Source: Collinsella aerofaciens
Lineage (GTDB): Bacteria; Actinomycetota; Coriobacteriia; Coriobacteriales; Coriobacteriaceae
Reading direction: 5' to 3'
Length of the DNA: 64,000 nucleotides
Assembly: GCF_020181355.1 (NCBI RefSeq)
Contig: NZ_CP084004.1
Location: forward strand, 1,116,001 to 1,180,000
This document shows, in pieces, positions 8,368 through 16,435 of the stretch. Both the position numbers and the translations under genes were made by a program. Position 1 is the first letter of the stretch. Each line of letters starts with the position of its first letter. Below the pieces are notes generated by a model, which saw nothing but the letters and a program-made list of their open reading frames with translations, did no database searches and was not told the DNA's origin.

Positions 8368-11181
8368 GTGGCTGAGAACCTAAGCAACCAGTCTGTACCC
8401 GAAGCCGCGGCGCGCGTCGCTGCCGTGGTCAACCGCCTCGTTAACCGAATCGGCTCGAATGCCGAGTCCAGGGAGCGTCTCGCCGAGATCGAGATCCCCG
8501 AGGAGCTGCGCGACAATCTGGCGCTGTTCTTGCGCCTGGAGCGCCGTGTGCTTAGCGAGTATGATCCCGAGATCGCGGACCTGTTCGACAAGATTTTGAC
8601 AGCCGAGATTGTGGTCAATGCCGGCAACCCCGGTACCTGCGCTGCCGACGAAGCCGTCGACGAGCAGGGCGTGCCCACCGCCGACGAGCCCACTGCCGTG
8701 GCATTTCGTGAGGTCGTCGATTTGATCGACAGCCTGCCGCTCGATAAGCAGCAGGTCATCGTTCGCGCCTTTACGAGCTTTTTCCATCTGGCAAACCTGT
8801 CGGAGGAGAACTACCGTGTGGCGCAGCTGCGCGAGCGCGAGGCCGGTGCGTCGACCGATACCGAGGTCGATCCTGCCAACGAGCTTACCGTTGCCTATCA
8901 CCAGCTGGTGAATGAGCTGGGTGTCGAGGGTGCCAACGAGCTGCTCGACAAGCTCGAGTTCCACCCTGTCTTTACCGCACATCCCACCGAGGCCCGTCGT
9001 AAGGCCGTCGAGGGCAAGATCCGCCGTATCTCCAACCTGCTGGAGGAGCGTCCGCGTCTGGGCGGCTCCGACCTGGTGGAGAACGAGCGCCATATGCTGC
9101 AGGAGATCGACGCCCTGGTGCGTACGAGTCCCATCGCGCTCAAGAAGCCCACGCCGGTCGAGGAAGCCGATACCATCATCGACATCTTCGATAACACGCT
9201 GTTCGACGTTATCCCCGTTATCTATCGTCGTTTTGACGATTGGGTGCTGGGCGACAAGGCCGGTACTGTGCCGCCGCTGTGCCCGGCGTTCTTCCATCCC
9301 GGCAGCTGGATCGGTTCCGACCGCGACGGTAACCCCAACGTCACCGCCAAGGTGAGCCGTGAGGTCGCCGCCAAGTACTTTACGCACATGGTGCTCAAGC
9401 TCGAGGACAAGTGCCGCCACATCGGCCGCAACCTCACGCTCGAGGCTACCTACAGCAAGCCGTCGGCCGAGCTCATTAACCTGTGGAACCATCAGGTCGA
9501 GATGAGCCCTCGTTACACGGCCCGCGCCGAGCTGATCTCCGAGCACGAGCCGCATCGCGCCGTCATGCTCGTCATGGCCGACCGCCTGAACGCCACCGTC
9601 CGTCGTATCACCGACACCATGTACCACAGCGCCGATGAGTTCTTGGAGGACCTGCGCGTCGTCCAGCGCTCGCTGGCCGCCTGCGGTGCCGTCCGTGCTG
9701 CCTACGGCCCGGTCCAGACCATCATCTGGCAGGTCGAGTCCTTCGGCTTCCATATGGTCGAGATGGAGTTCCGTCAGCACTCCGTGGTGCATGCCCGCGC
9801 CCTTAAGGATATCCACGAGAACGGTATCCATGGCGACCTGCAGCCCATGACGCGCGAGGTCATCGATACCTTCCGCGCTATCGGCTCCATCCAAAAGCGC
9901 TACGGCAAGAAGATGGCGCACCGCTACATCATCTCGTTTACCAAGAGCGCTCAGCATGTGGCCGACGTCTTTGAGCTGGCGCACCTGTCCTTTGCACACG
10001 AGGAGGATGTCCCCGAGCTCGACGTGATCCCGTTGTTCGAGCAGCTCGAGGACCTCGAGGGCTGCGTCGACGTGCTCGATCAGATGCTTACGCTGCCCGT
10101 GGTGCAAAAGCGCCTTGCCCAGACCAACCGCCGCATGGAGGTCATGTTGGGCTATTCCGACTCTTCCAAGGATGCCGGTCCTACCACGGCCATGCTCGCG
10201 CTGCACTCCGCGCAGGAGCGCATCGCCAAGTGGGCAGAGAAGAACGATATCGACCTGGTGCTCATGCACGGTCGCGGCGGTGCCGTGGGCCGTGGCGGCG
10301 GCCCGGCCAACAAGGCCGTGCTGGCGCAGCCCAAGGGTTCGGTCAACTGCTTCTTTAAGCTTACCGAGCAGGGCGAGGTCATCTTTGCCCGTTACGGTAA
10401 CCGCACGCTGGCTCAGCGCCATGTTGAGTCCGTTGCTGCCGCAACGCTTTTGCAGTCGGCCCCGAGTGTCGAGAAGACCAACACCGAGACCACGCAGAAG
10501 TTCTGGGATATGGCCGAGAAGCTCAACACCGCAAGCCACGAGCGCTATCTGGACCTGCTGAACACCGAGGACTTTACGCCATGGTTCTCGACCGTGACGC
10601 CGCTGACCGAGGTCGGTCTGCTGCCGATCGGCTCGCGTCCCGCCAAGCGCGGCTTGGGTGCCAAGTCGCTCGACGACCTGCGTACCATCCCGTGGATCTT
10701 CAGCTGGAGCCAGGCGCGCATTAACCTGGCCGCTTGGTACGGTCTGGGCACCGCCTGCGAGCAGCTTGGCGATCTTGACCAGCTCAAGGCTGCCTACCAG
10801 GAGTGGCCGTTCTTCCGCACCTTTATCGACAACATCGAGATGTCGATCGCCAAGACCGACCAGCGCATCGCCAAGATGTATCTGCACCTGGGCGATCGCC
10901 AGGATCTGTCCGAGAAGGTCTTCACCGAGATGCAGCTCACGCGTAAGTGGGTCCTTGCCATCGTCGGTGATGAGTGGCCGCTGCAGCGTCGCCGCGTGCT
11001 CGGTTGCGCCGTCCGCGTGCGCAACCCCTACGTCGACGCCCTGTCCATCGCCCAGGTCCGCGCCCTTCGCGAGGTGCGTATGAACCAGGACGAGATGGCC
11101 GAGGAGAAGAAGGCCGAGTACATGAGCCTGATTCTTTCGACTGTGACCGGCGTCTCGGCAGGATTGCAGAACACGGGGTAA
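8368..11181 (+). CDS. ppc: Phosphoenolpyruvate carboxylase
   Basis: Catalyses PEP plus bicarbonate to oxaloacetate and phosphate, the anaplerotic route to C4 acids and, in gut anaerobes, to succinate. Key motifs are visible: 'FHPVFTAHPTEARR' (catalytic His), 'GSDRDGNPNVTA', 'GYSDSSKDAGP', and the glycine loop 'GRGGAVGRGGGPANKA'. Length of about 937 residues is normal for bacterial PEPC. Two starts compete: ATG 8356, which directly abuts GAAGGAGG, and GTG 8368, which has GGAGG at a 4-base spacing plus the stronger upstream site. The GTG is preferred. The C-terminus ends 'SAGLQNTG', typical of the family and needed for activity. Confidence 0.95.
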   Translation: MAENLSNQSVPEAAARVAAVVNRLVNRIGSNAESRERLAEIEIPEELRDNLALFLRLERRVLSEYDPEIADLFDKILTAEIVVNAGNPGTCAADEAVDEQGVPTADEPTAVAFREVVDLIDSLPLDKQQVIVRAFTSFFHLANLSEENYRVAQLREREAGASTDTEVDPANELTVAYHQLVNELGVEGANELLDKLEFHPVFTAHPTEARRKAVEGKIRRISNLLEERPRLGGSDLVENERHMLQEIDALVRTSPIALKKPTPVEEADTIIDIFDNTLFDVIPVIYRRFDDWVLGDKAGTVPPLCPAFFHPGSWIGSDRDGNPNVTAKVSREVAAKYFTHMVLKLEDKCRHIGRNLTLEATYSKPSAELINLWNHQVEMSPRYTARAELISEHEPHRAVMLVMADRLNATVRRITDTMYHSADEFLEDLRVVQRSLAACGAVRAAYGPVQTIIWQVESFGFHMVEMEFRQHSVVHARALKDIHENGIHGDLQPMTREVIDTFRAIGSIQKRYGKKMAHRYIISFTKSAQHVADVFELAHLSFAHEEDVPELDVIPLFEQLEDLEGCVDVLDQMLTLPVVQKRLAQTNRRMEVMLGYSDSSKDAGPTTAMLALHSAQERIAKWAEKNDIDLVLMHGRGGAVGRGGGPANKAVLAQPKGSVNCFFKLTEQGEVIFARYGNRTLAQRHVESVAAATLLQSAPSVEKTNTETTQKFWDMAEKLNTASHERYLDLLNTEDFTPWFSTVTPLTEVGLLPIGSRPAKRGLGAKSLDDLRTIPWIFSWSQARINLAAWYGLGTACEQLGDLDQLKAAYQEWPFFRTFIDNIEMSIAKTDQRIAKMYLHLGDRQDLSEKVFTEMQLTRKWVLAIVGDEWPLQRRRVLGCAVRVRNPYVDALSIAQVRALREVRMNQDEMAEEKKAEYMSLILSTVTGVSAGLQNTG

Positions 11182-11204
11182 TCGATAGCCCTGTGGCTCT
11201 CACC

Positions 11205-11331
11205 GGGGCCCGATGGGTTTCCCTCTGAATGCGTCCTCGCACTTGAAGCCCCCTTATCCTGCTCCTTCGGAGCTGCGGATAAGGGGGCTTCGTGCTGCGG
11301 AATGCATTCAGAGGGAAACCCATCGGGCCCC
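11205..11331. repeat. Large nested palindrome after ppc
   Basis: Outer arms of about 27 bases (11205-11231 and 11304-11331, reading GGGCCCGATGGGTTTCCC inward) are perfect inverted repeats. Nested inside is a second stem GAAGCCCCCTTATCC (about 11244) / GGATAAGGGGGCTTC (about 11277) capped by GCTCC-TTC-GGAGC. It begins about 24 bases after the ppc stop. It shares the string GCGTCCTCG-AC-TGAA with the palindrome at 14143. Probably a terminator and member of a genome repeat family. Confidence 0.8.
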
Positions 11332-12062
11332 TTCGTCCTCGGTCTTCAGGGATTGGGGCTGAAGGGGATAATGGCGCGCTTCGCGCTTAATGTGGAGTGC
11401 GGCGAGGGCTTCTTGCGTCCTGCGGAGTGTGCCTAAAAGTAAACTAATGGCGGGCCCTGCGATGTCCGGTCTTCGGCGGATCAGCCGCTGGGTGAGGGTG
11501 GTGCTTGGGGCGACGTGCAAAAAACGGAGTTTTCAGCAGCCAAAGATTGATGCATAAGGCCATAGCCGGCTTTCGCTGCCTTTGTTGATGCTTTTGCACG
11601 ACGATTGGGCTTTGGCGACGATCATATATGGCTGGTTTCTCGCCGCATGCTATCCAGATGGGTCGAGTCATGAGGACTATCTACCTTTTGAAAGATTTTT
11701 GGCACCAAAATCTTATCCCGCGATGCTGAATACTCGCAAAAATGCACGCTCCGGAGGGTACTACCCAGTTATGGCCAGAAATCCATGCGCCATCTTATGC
11801 AATTAATTAACGAATTTATGCAAAATGGCTTACGTGCGTACGTCTCGGACTAGATGTTTGCCTCGGCGCTGCGTAAATCATCCTGTCTATAGTGTCTTTG
11901 ACAGGCGGCTGCGGTCCCGTTTGGGATCGTGGCCGTTTTGTTGTGGGTCAAATACGAACGTTGTGTTAATGAGTCGGTGGACGGTGGTGTTTTTCGGTGA
12001 GCGGCGTATCCTTCCAACGGTTTATCTAGTGTGTCAGTTGAAAAGGAAGAGGGCGCTCGTCA
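11332..12062. other. 730-base non-coding stretch before larA
   Basis: No convincing gene is seen; the short open frames lack ribosome sites and recognisable composition. The A+T-richer part 11690-11830 differs from the surroundings. A terminator-like stem lies at about 11904-11940 (CGGC...GGCCG enclosing GCGGTCCC/GGGATCGT) with TTTTGTTG after it. It may be a remnant of a lost gene or a long larA leader. Confidence 0.4.
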
Positions 12063-13340
12063 TTGTTTGAATGTGAACTGCCGTTTGACCACAAGACGTT
12101 GCATCTGGAGCTCGAGGATAAGAACTTCGCGGGTGTGATGGAAGGTCATCAAAACGAGTTTAAGACCACGAAATCGCAGGAAGAGCTGGTAGAGGAGTCG
12201 CTTGCCAACCCTTATGGCTCGCCGTCGCTCGAGGAGCTTTGTGCTGGCAAGAAGGATATTGTCATTATTAGCTCCGATCATACGCGTCCCGTTCCCTCGC
12301 GTGTGACGATGCCTATTCTGCTGCATCACATCCATTCCGCTGCGCCCGAGGCTCGCGTGCGCATTTTGGTTGCTACGGGTATGCATCGTCCGTCGACGCA
12401 TGAGGAACTCGTCAACAAGTACGGCGAGGAGATCGTTGCCAACGAGGAAATCGTTATGCACGTCGCGACTGACGACAGCATGATGAAAAAGATCGGCACC
12501 CTGCCTTCTGGTGGCGAGTGCATCATCAACAAGATTGCCGCCGATTGCGATCTGCTGCTTGCCGAGGGCTTTATTGAGCCGCACTTCTTTGCCGGTTTCT
12601 CTGGTAGCCGCAAGTCCGTCTTGCCTGGCATCGCCAGCTACAAGACCATCATGTACAACCACAACGGTCAGTTTGTGAACGATTCCCATTCGCGTGCCGG
12701 CAACCTGTGCCACAACCACGTGAGCGAGGACATGTTTGCCGCTGCCGAGATGGCTCACCTTGCCTTTGTGCTCAACGTGGTGCTCAACGGCAAGCATGAG
12801 GTTATCGGCTCCTTTGCAGGCGACATCCATAAGGCACACGAGGCTGGCTGCGAGTTCGTGAAGAGCCTTGCCGGCGTTGAGCCCGTCGAGTGCGAGATCG
12901 CCATCACCACCAACGGCGGCTACCCGCTCGACCAGAACATCTATCAGGCCGTGAAGGGCATGTGCTCTGCCGAGGCCACGCTTCCCGAGGGCGGCGTGAT
13001 CATCGACGTCGCCGGTTGTGCCGACGGCCACGGTGGCGAGGGCTTCTATCACAACATCGCCGACAACGATCCGGCGGAGTTTGAGCGTGCCTGCATCGAC
13101 CGTCCTAAGGACGAGACCCTGCCCGACCAGTGGACGAGCCAGATCTTTGCCCGCATCCTGGCGCATCACCCTGTGATCATGGTCACCGACCTGTGCGATC
13201 ACCAGATGATCAAGGATATGCACATGACGCCGGTCAACACCCTCGATGAGGCGCTCAAGCTCGCCTTTGAGATGAAGGGTGCCGATGCCAAGGTGGCCGT
13301 CATTCCCGATGGCCTGGGCGTTGTCGTCGCTCAGCACTAG
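12063..13340 (+). CDS. larA: Nickel-dependent lactate racemase LarA
   Basis: Interconverts L- and D-lactate using the nickel-pincer nucleotide cofactor. Numbered from the TTG start, the residues known to be essential in Lactobacillus plantarum LarA fall at identical positions: Asp72 and Arg75 ('SDHTRPVPSR'), His108 ('ATGMHRPS'), His174 ('IEPHFFAGFSG'), Lys184 ('GSRKSV', which tethers the cofactor) and His200 ('MYNHNG', a nickel ligand). This agreement supports both function and the unusual TTG start; length is 425 against 424. GGAAGAGGG lies about 10 bases upstream. An aquaporin-like gene follows 49 bases later, as larD does in the Lactobacillus operon. The cofactor genes larB and larC are 3 kb downstream on the other strand. 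Other LarA homologues racemise other hydroxy acids, so the substrate is inferred. Confidence 0.92.
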   Translation: MFECELPFDHKTLHLELEDKNFAGVMEGHQNEFKTTKSQEELVEESLANPYGSPSLEELCAGKKDIVIISSDHTRPVPSRVTMPILLHHIHSAAPEARVRILVATGMHRPSTHEELVNKYGEEIVANEEIVMHVATDDSMMKKIGTLPSGGECIINKIAADCDLLLAEGFIEPHFFAGFSGSRKSVLPGIASYKTIMYNHNGQFVNDSHSRAGNLCHNHVSEDMFAAAEMAHLAFVLNVVLNGKHEVIGSFAGDIHKAHEAGCEFVKSLAGVEPVECEIAITTNGGYPLDQNIYQAVKGMCSAEATLPEGGVIIDVAGCADGHGGEGFYHNIADNDPAEFERACIDRPKDETLPDQWTSQIFARILAHHPVIMVTDLCDHQMIKDMHMTPVNTLDEALKLAFEMKGADAKVAVIPDGLGVVVAQH

Positions 13341-13389
13341 TACGCGGCCTAAACGAATCGTTTATAACCGACAAGAAAGATAAGGTTTT

Positions 13390-14121
13390 ATGCTTACCAA
13401 ACTCCTCTGCGAATTCGGCGCAACGGCCCTCATGATCATCTTTGGCGTGGGCGTGCACTGCGATACCGTGCTCAAGGGCACCAAGTATCAGGGCTCCGGT
13501 CACATGTTTGCCATCACCACCTGGTCTTTTGGCATCTCGGTCTGCCTGTTTGTCTTTGGCGGCGCCGTGTGCATGAACCCCGCCATGGTGCTTGCCCAGT
13601 GCATCGTAGGCCTGGTGCCGTGGAGCAGCTGCATCCCCTTCATGATTGCCGATATGCTCGGCGGCTTTGCGGGTGCCGTGATCGCGTGGTTGATGTATGC
13701 CGATGAGTTCAAGGCTTCCGAGGGCGTCGTCGACCCTATTGCCCAGCGCAACATCTTCTCGACCAACCCTACTACCGAGGGCACGAACTATGCTCGCAAC
13801 TTCTTCTGCGAGGCCATCTGCACCTTTGTGTTCATCAGCGCCATCCTTGCTGCCGCTAGCCGCGCCGGCGAGAACGTTTTGATGCTCGCCATCTGCGTCG
13901 GTCTGATCGTTTGGGCTGTTGGCATGGGCATGGGCGGCATCACCGGCTTCGCCATGAACCAGGCTCGTGACCTTGGTCCTCGCATGGCCTATCAGGTGCT
14001 GCCGATTAAGAACAAGGCTGACAACAACTGGAAGTACGGCCTGCTCGTTCCTGGCATCGCACCGTTTATCGGTGCCGCTCTGGCCGCGCTGTTTGTGCAC
14101 GGTTTCTTGGGCATGTTCTAG
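13390..14121 (+). CDS. larD: MIP-family channel, probable lactate channel LarD
   Basis: 243-residue major intrinsic protein (aquaporin/aquaglyceroporin fold) with six hydrophobic helices and the two half-helix loops. The first loop has the standard NPA ('CMNPAMVLAQ', residues 63-65). The second reads 'FAMNQARDLGPRMAY', so the canonical NPA is NQA at 190-192 while the following Arg of the selectivity filter is kept and the GlpF-like 'ARD-GPR' context is intact. Position right after larA suggests it is the lactic acid channel known as LarD in Lactobacillus. It is 49 bases from larA, preceded by AAGAAAGATAAGG, and ends 22 bases before a long palindrome. The alternative is a glycerol facilitator. 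Confidence 0.82.
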   Translation: MLTKLLCEFGATALMIIFGVGVHCDTVLKGTKYQGSGHMFAITTWSFGISVCLFVFGGAVCMNPAMVLAQCIVGLVPWSSCIPFMIADMLGGFAGAVIAWLMYADEFKASEGVVDPIAQRNIFSTNPTTEGTNYARNFFCEAICTFVFISAILAAASRAGENVLMLAICVGLIVWAVGMGMGGITGFAMNQARDLGPRMAYQVLPIKNKADNNWKYGLLVPGIAPFIGAALAALFVHGFLGMF

Positions 14122-14142
14122 TCTGAGGCTACATAGTTGTCC

Positions 14143-14197
14143 GCTGGCCGCATGGGGTAACTTCCCAGCGCGTCCTCGGACATGAAAGAACCCCCGC
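14143..14197. repeat. Left arm of 55-bp palindrome split by an IS
   Basis: This 55-base segment is the exact reverse complement of 15662-15716. The centre-proximal part AAAGAACCCCCGC / GCGGGGGTTCTTT has the look of a bidirectional intrinsic terminator between the converging larD and tetR genes. The IS3 element and 7-11 flanking bases separate the arms. Confidence 0.9.
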
Positions 14198-14249
14198 TGC
14201 GCACTGAACTGCCTCCCATTTCTTGGACATGAGAAATGGGAGGCTTTTT

Positions 14250-14741
14250 ATGCGTGTCGACTTGAGGGTGAAGCACGACATCGAGGCCAGGAAGGCGGCG
14301 ATCGGGCTCTTCGAGCGAGGCCACGGCTCCGAGTCGGCGGCGAAGGCGCTGTCGGTCCCGCGCGACACCGTGAGACAATGGCTCTACGTATACCGGTCGT
14401 TCGGAAGCGAGGTGCTGCTATCCATGGACGGCAAGCAGGCCAGGTACACATACGAGCAGAAGGTCGCCGCCGCCTCGGCCGTGGTCGACGGCGGCATGAG
14501 CAAGCGGGACGCCATGGAGGCGTTCGGGGTCATGTCCTTGGCACCGCTCAAGAGATGGTGCGCGCTCTACCGCGAGGGCGGCGCCGAGGCGCTCAGGCCC
14601 AGGCCCAAGGGCCGGCCGAGCGGTTCCAAGGCGAGGCCGCGGACCCGCGAGGAGGAGCTCGAGGAGCGCTGCCGAAGGCTCGAGACCGAGGTGGCCTACC
14701 TAAAAAAATTGCGTGCCCTGGTCGGGAGGGACGGGCTCTGA
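14250..14741 (+). CDS. IS3-family transposase OrfA
   Basis: 163-residue DNA-binding subunit. Two helix-turn-helix segments are visible, 'SAAKALSVPRDTVRQWLYVY' (about 30-50) and 'SKRDAMEAFGVMSLAPLKRW' (about 85-105), followed by a leucine-zipper-like helix 'EEELEERCRRLETEVAYLKKL' type region, typical of IS150 OrfA. The start ATG follows GGGAGG at a 6-base spacing. The 3' end overlaps the orfB frame and contains the slippery run 14702-14708; the TGA stop lies within the stimulatory hairpin. Confidence 0.88.
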   Translation: MRVDLRVKHDIEARKAAIGLFERGHGSESAAKALSVPRDTVRQWLYVYRSFGSEVLLSMDGKQARYTYEQKVAAASAVVDGGMSKRDAMEAFGVMSLAPLKRWCALYREGGAEALRPRPKGRPSGSKARPRTREEELEERCRRLETEVAYLKKLRALVGRDGL

Positions 14742-14748
14742 CCAGGGC
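14702..14748 (+). promoter_or_regulatory. Programmed -1 frameshift signal of the IS
   Basis: A run of seven A (14702-14708; codons CTA AAA AAA TTG in the orfA frame) is followed six bases later by a perfect 9-bp stem GCCCTGGTC (14715-14723) / GACCAGGGC (14740-14748). The orfA TGA stop is in the hairpin. Slipping back one base continues into the orfB frame, giving the OrfAB fusion transposase expected for IS3 elements. Confidence 0.85.
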
Positions 14749-15612
14749 GAAGGTCGAGGCCGTGAGGGTCCTGCGCGAAGAGGGGCACGGGCTGGGGCGC
14801 CTGCTGGAGTGCGCCGGCATGGCCCGGTCCAGCTACTACTACGCGCTGTCGCACCCGAAGGCTCCCACCAGGCCCGAGCTCTGGGAGGCCGCCGCCGAGA
14901 TATTCTCGCGCACGGCCAACGGGTGCGGCCACAGGCAGATCGCCATGTGCCTGCGCGCCGAGCGGGCGCGCGCATAGCCTACAAGACCGTGCTGAAGATG
15001 ATGCGCGAGATGGGCATCAGCTGCGGGATTCGCCGCGAGACCGACTACCACAGGTACAACTCGTACAGGGGCAAGGTCGGAAAGACCTTCGAGAACGTCA
15101 TCGGGCGCGACTTCGCCGCCGACGGGCCGTGGGAGAAGATGGGCACCGACGTCACCGAGTTCAAGCAGCCCTGGGGCAAGGCCTACTTCGCGCCGGTCTA
15201 CGACTTCGGCAGCAAGGAGATCGTCGCCTGGTCCACGTCGCTGCACCCCAACATGGCTCAGCAGCACGAGCTGCTCGACCAGCTCGTGTCCAGGAAGCCC
15301 AAGGGCTCCAGGCCGATCCTGCACTCGGACATGGGCTGGCAGTACCAGCAGGCCGGTTGGTGCAGGCGGTTGGAGGAGGCCGGCGTGGTGCAGAGCATGT
15401 CCCGGAAGGGCAACTGCATCGACAACGGCGCGACGGAGCAGGTGTTCGGCCACATCAAGGACGAGTTCTTCCGCGGAAGGACGTGGCCGGACTTCGAGTC
15501 CTTCAAGGCGGACCTCGACGACTTCGTGGTCCATTGGAACACGAGGAGGCGCCAGGTTAAACTGAAGGGACTGACCCCGGAGGAGTTCCGGAGACAGTCC
15601 CTTGCGGCGTAG
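14709..15612 (+). pseudogene. IS3-family transposase OrfB, frameshifted
   Basis: Catalytic half of the transposase. The N-terminal segment (HTH_21 type, 'LTRAKVEAVRVLREEGHG' to 'HRQIAMCLRAER') is read in one frame up to a TAG at 14975-14977. The rest, from 'RIAYKTVLKMMREMGI' to the C-terminus, is read in the next frame to 15612. The break lies in the GC-alternating run GCGGGCGCGCGCATAG and is explained by loss of one base. The DDE core is intact downstream: Asp in 'MGTDVTEFKQP', Asp in 'ILHSDMGWQYQ', Glu in 'DNGATEQVFGHIKDEFF'. Either a genuine inactivating deletion or an assembly error in a GC run. Confidence 0.85.
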
Positions 15613-15661
15613 TTCTTATTTAAGCCGTCCAAGTTTTGGGGCGCAGTTCACACTACGTGCG

Positions 15662-15716
15662 GCGGGGGTTCTTTCATGTCCGAGGACGCGCTGGGAAGTT
15701 ACCCCATGCGGCCAGC
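15662..15716. repeat. Right arm of 55-bp palindrome split by an IS
   Basis: Exact reverse complement of 14143-14197 over all 55 bases. Before the IS entered, both arms formed one hairpin of roughly 125 bases between the convergent larD and tetR genes. Confidence 0.9.
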
Positions 15717-15742
15717 TGCGGGATCTTGGCCGCGTTGGAACA

Positions 15743-15817
15743 AGCAGCCCAACATATAAATCTGAATTTGGATTTGGATGGGAGGGGCTTGTTGCTGGTA
15801 GGGGCGTTGGGCTGCTG
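15743..15817. repeat. Inverted repeat downstream of tetR
   Basis: AGCAGCCCAAC and GTTGGGCTGCT form an 11-bp inverted repeat around a 50-base G+T-rich loop. The stretch from 15717 to the tetR stop holds no gene. Confidence 0.4.
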
Positions 15818-15893
15818 TCGACACTTTGGGATGGATTGTGCTTTGGGTTCGGGTCTTTGAGATGAGGGCGGAACTTTGGGATAAGGGGTTTAC

Positions 15894-16433
15894 TTAGTTG
15901 AAGAGGGGCTTTATGGCTGATAAGTAGTCTTTGGCTACGTCGGCTTTGTCTGCTTGGAAGTTGTGCCAGGCCCACCATTGGACGGTGGCTACGAAGCTTG
16001 AGGCTATGTGGTGTAGTAAGAAACTGCGGTCCATGGTGCCAGCGGGGCCTGTGGAGTCGGCGGGGACGGTTTCGGCTGCTCGTGACATGATGGTCTTGCG
16101 TAAGCAGTCGGCGAAGACGCGGGAGCCGGCGCCGGCTACGAGGGCTCGAACGCCCTGGCGGCGCTCCCAGAGGTTGTTGAGGATATGCTCGACCTGCACG
16201 AGTGGGTCGTCGAGCGGTGTGCCATCGTCGTCGAGGGCGTGGGTACAGATGTCGCTCACGAGCTCGGACAGTAGGTCGTCTTTGCTCTTAAAGAGGCCGT
16301 AGAATGTCGCGCGGCCTACGTGAGCGCGCGCGATGATGTCGCCGACGGTAATCTTGCCGTAGTCCACTTCGCGTAGCAGCTCGGAGAACGCCGCAACGAT
16401 GGCAGCGCGGCTTTTTTCTTTGCGGGCATCCAT
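15894..16433 (-). CDS. TetR family transcriptional regulator
   Basis: 179-residue one-component repressor. The N-terminal helix-turn-helix reads 'RAAIVAAFSELLREVDYGKITVGDIIARAHVGRATFYGLFKSKDDLL', abbreviated here as residues 8-55; the rest is the variable ligand domain. The start (complement of 16431-16433) lies only 2 bases after the larC stop, so tetR is the last gene of a larB-larC-tetR transcript. An 11-bp inverted repeat upstream of larB (18208-18241) is a plausible operator. Regulation of the lar genes is therefore inferred from context; in Lactobacillus the lar regulator is a Crp-type protein, so this arrangement differs. Confidence 0.85.
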   Translation of the reverse strand: MDARKEKSRAAIVAAFSELLREVDYGKITVGDIIARAHVGRATFYGLFKSKDDLLSELVSDICTHALDDDGTPLDDPLVQVEHILNNLWERRQGVRALVAGAGSRVFADCLRKTIMSRAAETVPADSTGPAGTMDRSFLLHHIASSFVATVQWWAWHNFQADKADVAKDYLSAIKPLFN

Positions 16434-16435
16434 GG

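Larger units (their letters stand above)
14205..15650 (+). mobile_element. IS3-family (IS150-like) insertion sequence
   Basis: 1446-bp element beginning TGAACTGCCTCCCA and ending with GCGCAGTTCA. The imperfect terminal inverted repeats run about 25 bases, from TGAACTGC through CTTGGAC. It is flanked by a 3-bp target duplication CAC (14202-14204 and 15651-15653), as expected for the family. It carries orfA, an A7 slippery run with a downstream hairpin for -1 frameshifting, and orfB with a DDE integrase core. orfB carries an additional frameshift, so this copy is probably unable to move itself. It sits in the apex of a 55-bp-arm palindrome between larD and tetR. Confidence 0.92.

Noticed and set aside
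8380-10887. Long minus-strand open frame (about 835 codons) opposite ppc
   Set aside because: Antisense shadow of a high-GC gene; the plus strand carries all PEPC motifs.
11582-11806. Small open frame in the ppc-larA gap
   Set aside because: No ribosome site, no homology recognised, and its composition is not like neighbouring genes.
14713-14960. N-terminal extension of OrfB in the frame of its C-terminal half
   Set aside because: The real N-terminal OrfB sequence is in the adjacent frame; this stretch is Arg/Gly-rich shadow sequence.
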